From: Heracleum sosnowskyi
Taxonomy: Eukaryota > Streptophyta > Magnoliopsida > Apiales > Apiaceae
DNA: 64,000 nt
NCBI GenBank assembly: GCA_030848705.1
Contig: CM061243.1
Span: forward strand, 98,082,436 to 98,146,435
Reading direction: 5' to 3'
The notes under the pieces were generated by a model. That model worked only from the letters and a program-made list of their open reading frames with translations, did not search any database and was not told the origin of the DNA. Below, one piece after another: positions 12,502 to 23,902 of this stretch; position 1 is the stretch's first letter, and the number at the start of each line of letters is the position of its first letter. The position numbers and the translations under genes are program-made.

Positions 12502-12610
12502 ATCTCCCCCAATCTCATACTTTGTAAAATAAAGTATAGATTCCTAGATTCAATGATTTCAAAAACTTATTTACAAAATGTACAAGTATTTACAGCAGCA
12601 ACTTATCTGT

Positions 12611-15600
12611 TTAAATTTTCTGATAGAACAAATTCATCTTCAAGAAGTTTGATAACAGATTTTCTTCTTTGTCTTCAAGAATCTGAATTTGTCTTTCCTT
12701 AAGATCTCCATCTTCCTCATTTATCTGGTAGATAGTTGCTCTAAGATTCTGTATTAAACTTCTCTGTAGACTGTGTTCTTCAAGTAAGAGATAAGCAATT
12801 TCCTTCCCATCAGGATTAAAAGTAAGTTGAGTCATGCCAAAGGTCATTTCTTTAACAGCAGTGCTCCTTTGCATTTCCACATCTTGACCTCTCAGATTTA
12901 AGTACATGGGAGTATAATCACCATTGAAATTTATTCCTTCATCAAGTCTTCTCTTAATTGTTGACAGAATCATATCACTCCATTCTTTGCACACTTTGTT
13001 TTTCCATCTCAGCAGATAATGAACATATTTCAGTTCTTTTGTGGTTTTAACCAACAGCTCTTGAATGGTCATCACCTTCACACTACCATCTTTCATGAAG
13101 TACAGAAGCTTTTCTTTCTTTTCAGTACCATCATGACAATCTATAACTATATCAACAGCTAATAAATTGTTCAGGTGTTCAGAATTTAAGTTACCTCCAA
13201 TATCAGTCAAAGAGTGAGGGTCAACATATGACATGTTCAGAAATTCAGCATCTCTGTGACCTATACCTCCTCTTGTATTATGTGGCATCTGTCTTAAGCT
13301 TGAAAACATTTGTAACCAGAGGACTTTGGATCTCAGTGAATCAGAAAAGTCAGCAACACTGGAGACATTTGTTATAATTCCACCAGACTGATAATTGATA
13401 GGTCTATCACACCTAAGTGTGTCAATATGTTTCCACTTCTTGTCTTTTTCCTTCTCAAGAACATAGCTCCTCTCTATCTTATGTTGTTGTCTTTTTGAAT
13501 TTATCCACAACAACCTATTTGAATATTTAAGCTTTTGCACATAGAGATTGAAATCTCTATATGTTGTTCTTGTTACTTCTCTTCTTCTTCTTTCTTCTTC
13601 TTCATCCACTTCTTCATTATGTGAATCAACCACAGTAGATAAGATTAACAAACCAACCTCTTGTAGAATTTCAGATTCATCAGGATCTTGAATAGTGTCA
13701 GGAACAATGTCAGGATTAGAATCTGGAATTTGAGCTGTATTACTGATGAGTGTTGATTGTCTTGATTTTCTTCTCAATTGAGGTTCATCTTCAACAATTC
13801 CATCATCACCAAAAGTAGACCTGTCAGGTTGAGTATCAGGAACTACTGGAATTTGAGTAGGCTCAGGAATTTCTTCTATTCTTAGACTTCTAGACCTTAT
13901 CTGTCTAGGAATATGTTGAATTGATGAGCTTCTTCCTCTACTTACACCTCTTCTTGCACCTCTTCTACCTCTGCCTCCTCTACCTCTAGCAGGAGCAGGA
14001 TTCTTAAAACTCTCCATCATTTCTCTCTGTTGGCTTAGAAATTCTTCATATGAAAGATCAGGATATTCTTCACTAGCAGTAGAAATGGCCTTCTTTGCAA
14101 ATAACTGTTGAACTCTCTTATCAGTGTGATAAAGAGTAACAACATTATCATCTCTTGTTGTGAAATTCCAGAATAGATTAGCAGCATCTTCAGGATTATC
14201 AATAAGAACATCTTCATCACCTTCAGGAATTGTAGAGAGTGTTTGTCCATGACCAGGTGTCAGGATTTAATCAGCCATCAGGATTTGATCACATATCAGG
14301 ATTTGCTCTTCCGTCAGGATCTGAGATTTCACCAGTGTCCTTACTGTTCTAATTCCAGAATCAGAAACATGAGTTGACTGCGTGGATTGACTTTGAGAAG
14401 TTTGAATTGTAGACTTCATCACAGCAGCATCAGAGGTTTCTCCTTGAAATACCATATCATCACCATCATTACCAGTATTGTCATCATCATTATTTCTTCT
14501 CAATACTAGTTCAGGTGTACATTTTGTCTGACTTACCTTCTCCCTCTTTTTGACATCAGAATTTGATAACAAATTTAAAATTAAGGAAAGAAAGGCTTGA
14601 ATGTCAGTTACCTTAGATTCCAATGAATCAATTCTGTTGTGAGTGTGAGACTGTTCTGAAACAATTGTCTTAACATGAGATTCCACAACCCTCAATTGAA
14701 AAGCAGTTGGAGCCTTTGTCAAGTTTTTAGAGATATCAGTCCTCACATGTTCAGTAGCAACCTTCACAGAATCAATTTCAGTCTTGAGGCTCTTGGATAA
14801 CAAAGTTGTAGCCTTCAAGTGATTCCTTACATCTTCACTTTCTATCATTCTGGCAACATGAGCAGCATGTTCCAAAGCACATGGAAAACTGACAGAATTA
14901 TAAGATCTGTACCATTCATTTTCCCATTCATCTCTTCTTAGAAGCTCAACTGGATCAATTGGTGAAGGACCAGAAAAGTCTTGTCTTTGATCTTTTCCTG
15001 TAGTAGCCTTTCCAGCCATGAAAGTGCTTGAAGAACCAAAGTTAGTTCCAAGACTAGATTTAAGTGTTGTAGCAAGCTGATCCTTCTCACCCTCATTTTC
15101 ATCATCAGAATCATCATCATCACTATCTCCAGAATCACCATTATCAGTATCATCAGGAACAACACCTTTAATCAGGATTGACTCAGCATCAGGAGCACCA
15201 CTAGCTTCAGGAGCAACACTGTCAGGATTTGAAAAGCTTGCATCAGTATTTTCTACTAATGGTTCTTGTGTAACATGAGGTTCAGAAGCTGCTTCAACAC
15301 TTTGAGTTGGAGGTTCTTGTGTGCTTCCCTCAATGACAGTGTCCTCGACCAAAATTTCCATGTCAGGAATATCAGAAGCCCCTTGAGCATTGCCAGGAAA
15401 CTTCTCAGAAACTGTAGCTGTAATGCCTGCATCTTCACATTGAGAAGATGGTTCTTGTGTGGCTGGAATGCAGATGTCTTCATTCTCCCTTTGAGAAAAT
15501 AGTTCTTGTGGGACCATTCCATCAGTTATGCCTTCACTCACACTTTGAGTGAGTGGTTCTTGTGGGGCTGGATCATCAATAGCTGCTGAACCACTTTGAG

Positions 15601-17176
15601 GTTCAGGTTTTTGTGGGCTAGATCCTTTCAGTTTCTTCTGTCTCTGAAAGACTTTCTCTTCTGCCCTCCTTTTCTTCTCCATGGGATGTATAAACCCAAG
15701 ATTGGAAGCAGCAGTACCAAGCTTCTCCCATGAAATATCAACATGTCTTTTAGTTGGAGAGGCTTTGGCTGGAGAGTCTGAAATAGAGACAATCTTTCTT
15801 GGAGTAGCATCAGGATTACCAACGTCAGGATTTGCTTGAGCATCAGGATTTGACTGCTCATCAGGAATTGAAATGTCATGTCCATCAGTATCCTGTGTCT
15901 TCAAAGGAATATGATACCTGCTTTTAGATAATTTTCTTTTCTTCTGTGGCTTAGAAGATGGTGCCTCAGCTTCAATAGCAGTATCAACAACTTCCTTGTT
16001 TAATCTCAACTTGGAGGATATGGGCATGTCATCCTCAGAATCAGTTTCATCCCTTAACATCAATTTTCTTTTTACAGAAACAAGCTCATCGACCTTAGCA
16101 GCCTTCTTTACCAGGACCCCTTGTACACCCCCTTGTTTCTTCTGTTTGGTGAGTGGTGTAGAGGAGAAATCCTTTGATCCTGATTGCCTTCCAGACACAT
16201 CAGATCTAGATGATTTCTTTGATTTTACAACTACAGTCTTTTGAGAGACAATAGAGGTGGTTGATGAGTGTTTAGAGTGTTTGGGAGGGATGCTTGTGTC
16301 AGGAACAAGGTGTGATTAGCCTTGCCCCATAGCATCAGAAACTGTTCCATAACAAGTAGGCATTTTTTCTTGCAAGAAAAGCCTGACCTCATTAGGAATG
16401 TAGGCAGTGCCTGTGAAACCATTTGCCTTATCACTGTTGACTAAGGACTTAACATTATTCTCTGTAATTCTACAAATGGGTAGAATCACATCCTCATCAA
16501 AAGTAACATTAGGACATAAGTGATTAAAAAACAATTGGAAAAATCTAAGAAAATAGACAGAGCCTAACTTATCTGATTTCCTATCACTTAAAGCTTTTAA
16601 AACAAAACTACCATAATCAAACACTGTAGAATGAATTAGAGAGTACCCAATTTTGAGAGATCCTGATGGAAGAGCATCAAAATTTGATGTCTTGTTCAGG
16701 AAACATCGGTTGATGGTATCAAAGAAGAAATTCCATTCCTTCTTAACCTTTGTCCTGAAGAGATTGCCATATCTCTTAACTTCCCCATTGTAGCCTAATT
16801 TTGTAACAAACTCAAAAAGAGTCGAGTCTGAAACATTATCAGGAACAACATCACCAACAACAGGCAAATGTAAGGCTTCCTCCACAATTGCAGGAGTCAC
16901 GAAATGAGTAACCCCGTCATATTCAAAACTCATCAGGATTGAGCCAGTGTGCCCTTTGTCAAAAGTAACTGTGTTCCACACCTGCATAACTGACTTAAAC
17001 GAAACACTTGCAGGTTCTGTTAGAGCAAACTTCAAAGGACTTGAAGTTAAGAAATCCTGTATTATTTGAAACTCAGTGGGCAAATCCTGATGATCTAAAA
17101 TTGCCACAAAATTGTTAGTGGCAAAAGTAACACCACTAACTACTGTTTGCTTGTTCATGAAAGATGAAGACGCCAT
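12611..17176 (-). pseudogene. aORF of SIRE-A: ~1,520-codon extra ORF after pol (envelope-like/aORF family)
   Basis: A single minus-strand frame runs from ATG-GCG at 17176 to a stop at 12611. It is interrupted only by TAA at 16316-16318 and TAA at 14267-14269; both positions are sense codons in SIRE-E. Parts, by residue: an N-terminal globular domain (~1-285) with YDGVTHFVTPAIVEEALHLP; a long S/T/P/Q/E-rich middle with repeated TQEP and NPD; basic clusters such as KKRKLSKSRYHIPL; a predicted coiled coil (~820-870); an arginine/glycine-rich RGRGGRGRRGARR segment (~1060); and a conserved C-terminal domain (ELKYVHYLLRWKNKVCKEW). There is no signal peptide or membrane helix, so a true envelope role is unlikely. 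Such ORFs are known in SIRE/Maximus elements, but their function is not. Confidence 0.85.
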
Positions 17177-17669
17177 TAAAACAGTATAGAAAACTTGAGA
17201 ATTGAGATTTAGAAATTTGGGTTCTTGAGCACAGAGAGAGAAAGAAGATGAAAAACTGATGATGAGAGAGTAAACGGTAATTTAGAAAATCAAATGTATT
17301 TTGTTAAAACAAAATATTACTCTCAGTGACAGGTGGCATGTTGTGATTCGTGCATAAATAATTAGTGGACAAATTACGTGCGTAATTAAACATAACTGCA
17401 CCGCTTTTTATGTGTATCTATATGTATATATCTATCAGCATGACACACACGCGCATACAGTTGTCCAACTAAAACTCAAACATTTCTCATCACTAACTGA
17501 CGAAAAATCAGGCACAATTTAAGCAATGAAATACTGACCTGTACATCAGGATTGACTAGTTGACTTCCTGTTAGGATTGGGTCCTATCAGGATTTGATCA
17601 AAATTACATACCTTGCAGAATGACCATCAGGATTTGATAGTCATCAGGATTTCCTCTCTGTAGTTTTCC
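17177..17669 (-). other. Spacer between pol and aORF in SIRE-A
   Basis: The first ~80 bp after pol match the same place in SIRE-E (44439-44520), with several ATCCTGAT copies, and then diverge. Just upstream of the aORF is a CT-rich, ATG-free leader (17177-17270) that looks like a plant 5' UTR. I see no clean TATA box here. A weak similarity to the SIRE-C spacer (GCAGTTA and nearby) is present. Confidence 0.6.
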
Positions 17670-18363
17670 TCAGAAATTCTCAAAGTTCATCATTCCAAGT
17701 TCATTCACCAACTTGTTGAAAGTAGCTTCAGGCAGTGGCTTGGTGAATATATCAGCTAGTTGTTGATCAGTAGGAACAAAATGAAGTTCAATTGTTCCTT
17801 CCAGAACCTATTCTCTTATAAAATGGTATCTAATACTGATGTGTTTAGTAATAGAATACTGGACTGGATTTCCTGTCATTGCAATAGCACTTTGGTTATC
17901 ACAATAAATAGGGATTTTTGAATATGACAGGCCATAATCTAACAACTGATTTCTCATCCACATTATTTGAGCACAACAACTTCCTGCAGCAATGTACACA
18001 GCTTCTGCAGTTGAAGTAGAGATAGATTTTTGCTTCTTACTGAACCATGAAACTAGTCTACCACCCAAAAACTGACAACTTCCTGAAGTACTTTTCCTAT
18101 CTATCTTGCATCCTGCAAAATCAACATCTGAATAACCACACAGCCCAAAATCTGATTCCCTTGCATACCAAAGGCAAAGTGTAGAAGTGCCTTTGAGATA
18201 TCCGAAAATTCTTTTGACTGCAATCAGATGGGGTTCCCTAGGTTTTGCTTGAAATCTTGCACACAGACAGGTTGCAAACAGGATATCTGGTCTACTTGTA
18301 GTAAGATACAATAAAGAGCTAATCATTCCTCTGTAGTGAGTTAGATAACTTCTACTACCAAGA
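17670..18363 (-). pseudogene. End of SIRE-A pol: RT C-terminus and RNase H
   Basis: The minus-strand frame matches the SIRE-E RT/RNase H end almost residue for residue (LYLTTSRPDILFATCLCARF, SDVDFAGCKIDRKSTSGSC, IPIYCDNQSAIAMTG). It is interrupted by TAG at 17808-17810, where SIRE-E has a Gln codon, and ends at TGA 17670-17672 after MMNFENF. Upstream sequence is lost at the junction with SIRE-B near 18363. One RNase H acidic-region residue differs from SIRE-E (TAEAVY instead of TAEAEY). Confidence 0.92.
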
Positions 18364-18369
18364 TGAATA

Positions 18370-19398
18370 GGAGGATTTTCTATTTGGTGTTCAGGAGGAC
18401 GATGTCCCTGAAGAGACCATTCCTGAAGATATCTTTGGTGAGGAGGAAGTTGAAGAGGAAGCTGACTGCGCTGAATGGATGATCAAGATGATCTTTTCGA
18501 CCCTGACCCTGTCTTTGAAGAAGAGCTGAGGAATCAGCAAGAAAATATAAGGAGGAAACAAGATGAGAATGCTAAGGTCTCTCAGATTATTTCTGAAAAT
18601 CTAAAAATTCAAAAAGCTGAGCATGAAGGGAAACGTCTTCATAACTTAGAAGTCAAAGACCGGAGGCTAGACATCAGGTTGAAGAAGGGTGATAAATGGA
18701 CCAAAGCTAAAGAAATGTTTGCACTCCCTCAAAAATGATCAAACAATGATCGGGAGTTTATCGGTCTTCTTCAAAAATTCAAGAAAGTCAATCCTGATAA
18801 TTCAGTGTATATGAAGGCCTTACAAGAAGAAATCATAAGGATTATCACTGGATTTGACAGAGTGAGAAATGAGATAGTTATCTACGTATATTGTGAAAGC
18901 ATATGATCTCTTACGGTCTCTCTGGATTGCTTTGCTGGTAGATCTCTGTCAGAGCGGTGGGTTCTCATGAGCAGAGTGAAAGAATCTTCTCATTTAAATG
19001 TACTGCTGCATGAGCAACTCAAACAATTTGCTACAAGGGCCAGTCCTCAGGTTGTAGATGTTCCATTTGAAGTCAAGTTTTACAAAGGTAGAGCACTTCA
19101 ATCCTGCGGAGTGGACCCGGTTTCTTTGAAGACCTACCATACAATGCATCTGATCAAGCTGGAGAACATGCTAAGGACAACTGGATTTGCTTCAGAAGAA
19201 AAGACTGAAGTTGCTGGCATCATTCAAGACTATTGCATAGCCAACATAAAAAGGTATTATCAGTTGAAGAATAGATTGAAGAAAGTCACAATTCAACCAG
19301 TCAGACCAACAAATCTCACATCTGAAAGTGATCGTGTCTTGGACAAAGACTTGCTAGATGCTTTGGAAGAAGGTGAAATGAGTGATCAAGAAGAGTGA
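18370..19398 (+). pseudogene. C-terminal part of SIRE-B aORF
   Basis: One plus-strand frame runs from about 18370 to TGA at 19396-19398, with two in-frame TGA codons (18736-18738 and 18904-18906). It starts acidic, with repeats of the form EDIFGEEE, then a charged, probably helical stretch (LRNQQENIRRKQDENAK), then a C-terminal domain with a long basic helix region (IKRYYQLKNRLKKV) and an acidic tail (EEGEMSDQEE). By position and style it is the counterpart of the SIRE-A/E aORF end, but sequence similarity is weak. No function can be assigned. Confidence 0.6.
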
Positions 19399-20217
19399 TC
19401 AGAAGCTTAATTTGTATTGTACTATGTTCAGAGCTTAAGTAAATCAAGATAGGATCAATGTATTCATATGTTCAGTCTAGAGAAACATCAATCTTGTATT
19501 TATCTTTAATGTTGGAATCTAGAAATGTTATATATAAACCAGAACTTTCTTTTATTATTTACTTGGCTCTTAAAGTCTTATTTTTTACTTGTTTAATTAG
19601 TTGAGTTTTCCTCTAGGTATTTGGTTGTTATTCTCTAACAAACAAATAGGGGGAGATTGAAAGGCATATGTATAGGCCTATTTGTAAACATCGAGGATAC
19701 AACTCAACTTAAAAAAGAATGTAATAAGTAAATAATAATTCAATTGTCACAGGAATCTCAGAAAGTTATATCAGTCAAAAGAATGAAGATTAAAGTCAAC
19801 CTACAGACTTGAAGTAATTCTACATTGAAATAAGTTCAATTATTTGATCAAGCCTCAGTGAAGTATTCAAGAAAGTGGATTTATTAAATTGACAGAGATT
19901 TCTACAGTGTGACAGCAAATGTACAGGTTACAGTGTTTGTTAAAGTCAAATGAAAAAGGACCACCACTTAAAGTCAAAAGATGAAGAACAGCCATTGTAG
20001 TTAGTCACTCATGAACCAGACAATACATCGAGTGTCAACACCAAACAGTGAAAGCTCGTCATTATTTTCAGTGGTTCTAGGATTGATTCTAATGTAAAGA
20101 AATAATATTAATTCTCTTAATTAATTAGATCATTTAATTAATTTATCTAATAAATTAATTCTTTTAGAATTAATTTATTCTTTAAATTAATTATAAGATT
20201 AATTAAGTATTTTAGAA

Positions 20218-20223
<6 letters not shown>

Positions 20224-20250
<27 letters not shown>

Positions 20251-20251
20251 A
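20224..20251. repeat. TA microsatellite
   Basis: An uninterrupted run of TA dinucleotides inside the SIRE-B LTR. Confidence 0.95.
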
Positions 20252-20274
20252 TTTAGTAAATACTCTTGCATGAC

Positions 20275-20420
20275 TGTTGGATGACAGTCATACAAGCATA
20301 AAATGACTGTCATACCGACTGTCATACTAGCTTATATAATTGTCATACCGACAGTCATACAAGGCTTGTATGACTGTTGGAAAACAGTCATACAAGGCTT
20401 GTTGTTAGTCATACAAGAGT
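20275..20420. repeat. Clustered inverted/direct repeats of GACTGTCATAC
   Basis: At least eight near-copies of ACTGTCATAC or its complement GTATGACAGT lie within 150 bp, including adjacent opposed copies that could form 10-14 bp stems. They lie upstream of the LTR's downstream half and may belong to its U3 region. Confidence 0.8.
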
Positions 20421-20972
20421 AATTGCTAAGTCATATTGAAATCTTTCCTAATATGGAAAGGTGGCCAGGTAGTGGATAAAAGAGTATTGATATAAACAAA
20501 AGAAGATTGACAGAAACAGATATAACATTACATCTTCAACAAACTGCCTTAACTTCAACCTCAACTGCCGGAACATTTGTGATCAGAAGAATTCATTTCT
20601 AGTATTCATTGTTATATCCAAACCACTAGAAATTAATTACTTGCACTGCTTTGACTATCTAGCGGATATTTATCCCTAGAATTTATCTTGAACTATCATT
20701 GATCGTTCTATCTTTTTATTACAAAAATAGATAAGTTCATGTCGAATTTATTCTAAATTTGTTTTAATTAGTTTAAGATTCAATCATTGTAATCCATACA
20801 GTATTTGTAACACCTTTCAAGTTTAATATAAGTTATATTTAACTTGAATTTTGTTTCATTTCATTCTGCACTTATTTGTTCTTGAATTGTTAAATCACGA
20901 ACCGAACAAATTTGATAAAACGGTACTGTTTGTATTTAACCCCCCCTTCTACAAACTTATCAGGACCTAACA

Positions 20973-23392
20973 GATTGCAACCACTTAAGGTATTGAGTAC
21001 TAGCCTTAGGTAGTTGGTCCTCTAGTCTGAAGAATCTTCTACATTCCTCATCATCTCTGAATTCCATCATCCAATAAGGTTGAAGATGGATTCTTTGACC
21101 ATTGTATGGGATCTTCATTCTCCTAGGCAAACTCTCAGGTTGATTCCAACTATCCCTTATCCCCTCAATTCTTCTCATCACCAATGACCTTGCAGTTTCA
21201 GAGAATCCCTTAAGATTTTTAAAGATTGAGAACACCTTAACCAAGGTAGGATATCCTTCTCCTAGAATTCTTTGCAAGGGCCATTGCCTTTCCACTCCAC
21301 CCCTGTAGACAAACACTATCCTCTCTGGTAGATTCTTGTATCTATCAATCACTCTGACTTCAACTAGCTCATCCAGAAAGAGGTCCAAATATGAGTACTC
21401 TTGTATGTCAGCATTGTAGAGATAATCTTCTTTGTCTTCTACTGATTTGACAACTTGAGGTATAGTTTGAAGTTTGATTGGCCCCTTTAGAATTTTCTTC
21501 TTTGGCTCCCTTCTTCTCTTCTTCTTTTCAGCTTCCAAGACAATCTTTGGGAATTCCAAATCATTAAACTCTATAGGTTCTTCCTTAAGCTCTATTAGGG
21601 TTTCATGGAAGGTTTTGTCAGATTGATGTGAGGGCTTGATAATGTCATCAACAGTGAAAGTCTTTCCTCCTGTTTTCTTCACTTTTTCTTGTTTTTCTGG
21701 AGAGACATGCCTTTTGAATTTGAACTTTAGCCTCCTACTAATAGGATTTTTCTTAGGCACTGTCTTTCCTTTGTTTTTCTTCTACTTTGGAGGAGAAGCC
21801 ACTTCTTCTTCAGCCTCTTTTTCTTCTTCTTCCTCCATTTCCTTTTCAAGCTCTTCAGCTAGTCTGGCCTATTTATTAGGTGTAGACTCATATCCCTTTG
21901 GATTGGCTTCCCTCAATTTCCTAGAGAGCTCCTCTTTCTTGGCTTCAACAAACCTGGGATGGCTGATTGTGATGTGTATTGTCTTTCCATTTCTAAAGAT
22001 CACAGCCATCCCCTTTCTAGCTACCACATCTTTAGTTTCTTTCAACTCTGAGATGTTTTTACCCAAAAGCTACTCTTTATCTGGCTTTGGAACTGGAAAA
22101 TCAGTTTGAAGTTTGTTCTTGCCATGCTGTTTGGTTGGAGAACCATGCCTACCACTCCATAGACCTTCAAACTCCTTAATGAAGGAGGGCCCAACATCAA
22201 ATAGGCTTTTTGGGATCACAACTTCAGGAGTAAGAACTTGTAGAGTTGTAGTGTGAGTGGTAGTTGGTTTTGAGGGTTCTGAAGTCACGGTCTTGAAGAT
22301 AGATTCTTTGATCAGCCTTTCAGAGTTCAGGATTCTGTCATTGATCTCCCTTGTCTTCTGGACTATCTCCTCATGTTTCTTGACCATTTCTTCATTTGTG
22401 AGTCCAGAAAAGTCAAATTCACCAGGCTTGACTTCTGGCAGAGATACTGGAAGGAGAACCGCCCTTGTGAATTAAAATTCACTTGGATTAGAAATGATTT
22501 GTGGCTCCCCCACAGTTGATTGTATCCTTGAGCTTGCTTTGATAAGCTCCCCTCAGCTAGTGGCATCTTTGCAATTGAGGATTGTGCTGGTTCAGAGACC
22601 ACTAGTATACTCTCCCCCTTTTTGTTATCATCAAGGGTTTGAGTGACACCAGTAGCCTGCAGCAGCTGCTGTAGAAATTGAGTTTGCATAGCTTGATTAG
22701 CCATGAATGAGTCCATCATTTGCTCCATGGTGTCCATCCTTTTTCAAAGAGTCTCCACAGACTATGAGATTTCATCTTCCTTAAGCACTCTCCTCTTTAT
22801 GGTATGGATAGTTGAGAGAGGGAAAACATTATTTATTCTCCTTTCCATGGCATCTTTGATCTCATTTATCTTAAGTATAACTTCCACTTTCTCAGCTCTT
22901 TGATGAAGAAGTTGCATCTTCTGAAGTTGGAGAGAAGTCATGAATTTTGACAGAGTGAGCTGCTCAGTAGAATTGGCTAATTGGGATTCAGTAACAGCTT
23001 GTTGATATTCTTTTAGGACCACCATGTTGACTGCATCAAACTTGACTTCATTTGAAAACAGCCAATCAGGTGTGCTGTCTAAGGTGGAAGGACCTGCACC
23101 ATCTCTTTCACCACCATCTGAACCCATTTCCTTAGAACTATCATCATATTCAAAATCATCACCAGCTCCTGGAGGCGGATTGTTAGCAGCTTCTTTTCCT
23201 CTGGACATTGACTCAGTAGTATGCACTAAGTTCAAAATCCTTTCTGCCTCCACATTGCCTTGTGCAGCTAAGACTTGATAAGCTGAAACAGGATGAGTAA
23301 ATGTCTCAGCATCCAGGTTGACTTGATCCAGTTCATTTTGATAATCTAACTGGATTATTCTTTCTCTTTCAGCATCATTGACATTCATTAAC
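20973..23392 (-). pseudogene. SIRE-C aORF, C-terminal part
   Basis: This is the downstream half of a minus-strand aORF whose upstream half is at 35698-37699. The two halves were separated by the SIRE-D LTR insertion (target duplication TTAAC). Readable blocks: MNVNDAERERIIQ at 23388; an acidic/glycine-rich linker; a helical, probably coiled-coil stretch (SKFMTSLQLQKMQLLHQRAE); a Q/M-rich segment near 22700; and a basic C-terminal domain (PKKNPISRRLKFKFKRH, PRRMKIPYNGQRIHLQPYW). Several stops (for example 22762 and 21869) and a frameshift near 22365-22390 break it. The end is cut by the SIRE-B LTR at 20972, so the last codons are lost. Confidence 0.75.
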
Positions 23393-23902
23393 TGTTAGGA
23401 TTTTTATGGGTGATAGCTTAGAGACAACTTAAATTTGTATTTAGTAATACTTAATTTTATTAAGTAGAACATACTGTCACAGCCAGAGTATGTTCTTGTA
23501 GCCAATTAATTTGCTATAATAGAATTGTTTGTAAATCTTGGAAGAAGTTCATTCATTTGTTCAAGCCTCAAGGAATACATCAGGTCGACAACAAGAATAA
23601 AAGTTACTGTCATATCTTTGACAATAAGGTTACAAGAAGACAGCAAGTTGCAAGTCATGACAACATATTCACTCTGACAACAACTTTGGCGGAAGCCTTG
23701 AGACAACAATATTCTATTCTCTTGACAGCAAGTTTGGAACTCCTGACAGCAACTATTGCGGGGATTTCATACTGTCACCAAAAGCACATTCTTATGACAG
23801 CAAACTTGGAAGTGCAAGATACTGTCTCAAAGGGATTACTTTGAATTAGGGATCTACCCAGTCAAACATGTGACAGTTTGGATGTTCAAGAAACAAGCGT
23901 GT
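23393..23902 (+). mobile_element. SIRE-D solo LTR, left part
   Basis: The copia-type LTR begins TGTTAGGATTTTT at 23393 and continues at 35172 after the Tekay-2 insertion. Joined, the parts give a 1,036-bp LTR ending CTCAAGGACCAACA at 35697. It is flanked on both sides by TTAAC (23388-23392 and 35698-35702), a 5-bp target duplication, and no internal element sequence exists between them. It is therefore a solo LTR left by LTR-LTR recombination. It is rich in TGACAGCAA and ACTGTC motifs. The last five bases (CGTGT) are also the Tekay-2 target site. Confidence 0.9.

Larger units (their letters stand above)
11964..18363 (-). mobile_element. SIRE-A: Ty1/copia SIRE-type element, 5'-truncated
   Basis: On the minus strand the order is the end of pol (17670-18363), spacer, a very long extra ORF (12611-17176), purine tract (12502-12512) and 3' LTR (11964-12501). 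The LTR and aORF are the same family as SIRE-E. The 5' LTR, gag and most of pol are missing; the break at about 18363 joins SIRE-B. The left flank of the LTR is TACGA, but no partner duplication survives. Coding parts are damaged by only a few nonsense codons. Confidence 0.9.
18364..20972 (+). mobile_element. SIRE-B: aORF end plus 3' LTR of a third SIRE-type family
   Basis: The segment holds the C-terminal part of an aORF (18370-19398), an untranslated stretch, a purine tract (AGGGGGAGAT, 19648-19657) and a complete LTR (19658-20972). Its 5' part is missing at the junction with SIRE-A. On the right it abuts the middle of the SIRE-C aORF, so it presumably inserted there or was joined by rearrangement. 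No matching duplication is visible on the left. Confidence 0.8.
19658..20972 (+). repeat. LTR of SIRE-B, 1,315 bp
   Basis: The LTR starts TGAAAGGCATATG directly after the purine tract and ends AGGACCTAACA, with the family's CCCCCCCTTCTACAAA block just before the end. It holds a TA microsatellite and, at 20275-20420, a cluster of direct and inverted copies of GACTGTCATAC that can fold into hairpins. Confidence 0.85.

Noticed and set aside
14035..14250. 71-codon hydrophobic minus-strand ORF that looks membrane-like
   Set aside because: It is an off-frame shadow of the aORF; the real frame continues through here and matches SIRE-E.
12611..17176. aORF as a true viral envelope gene
   Set aside because: No signal peptide, transmembrane helix or fusion-type region is visible; aORF is the safer name.
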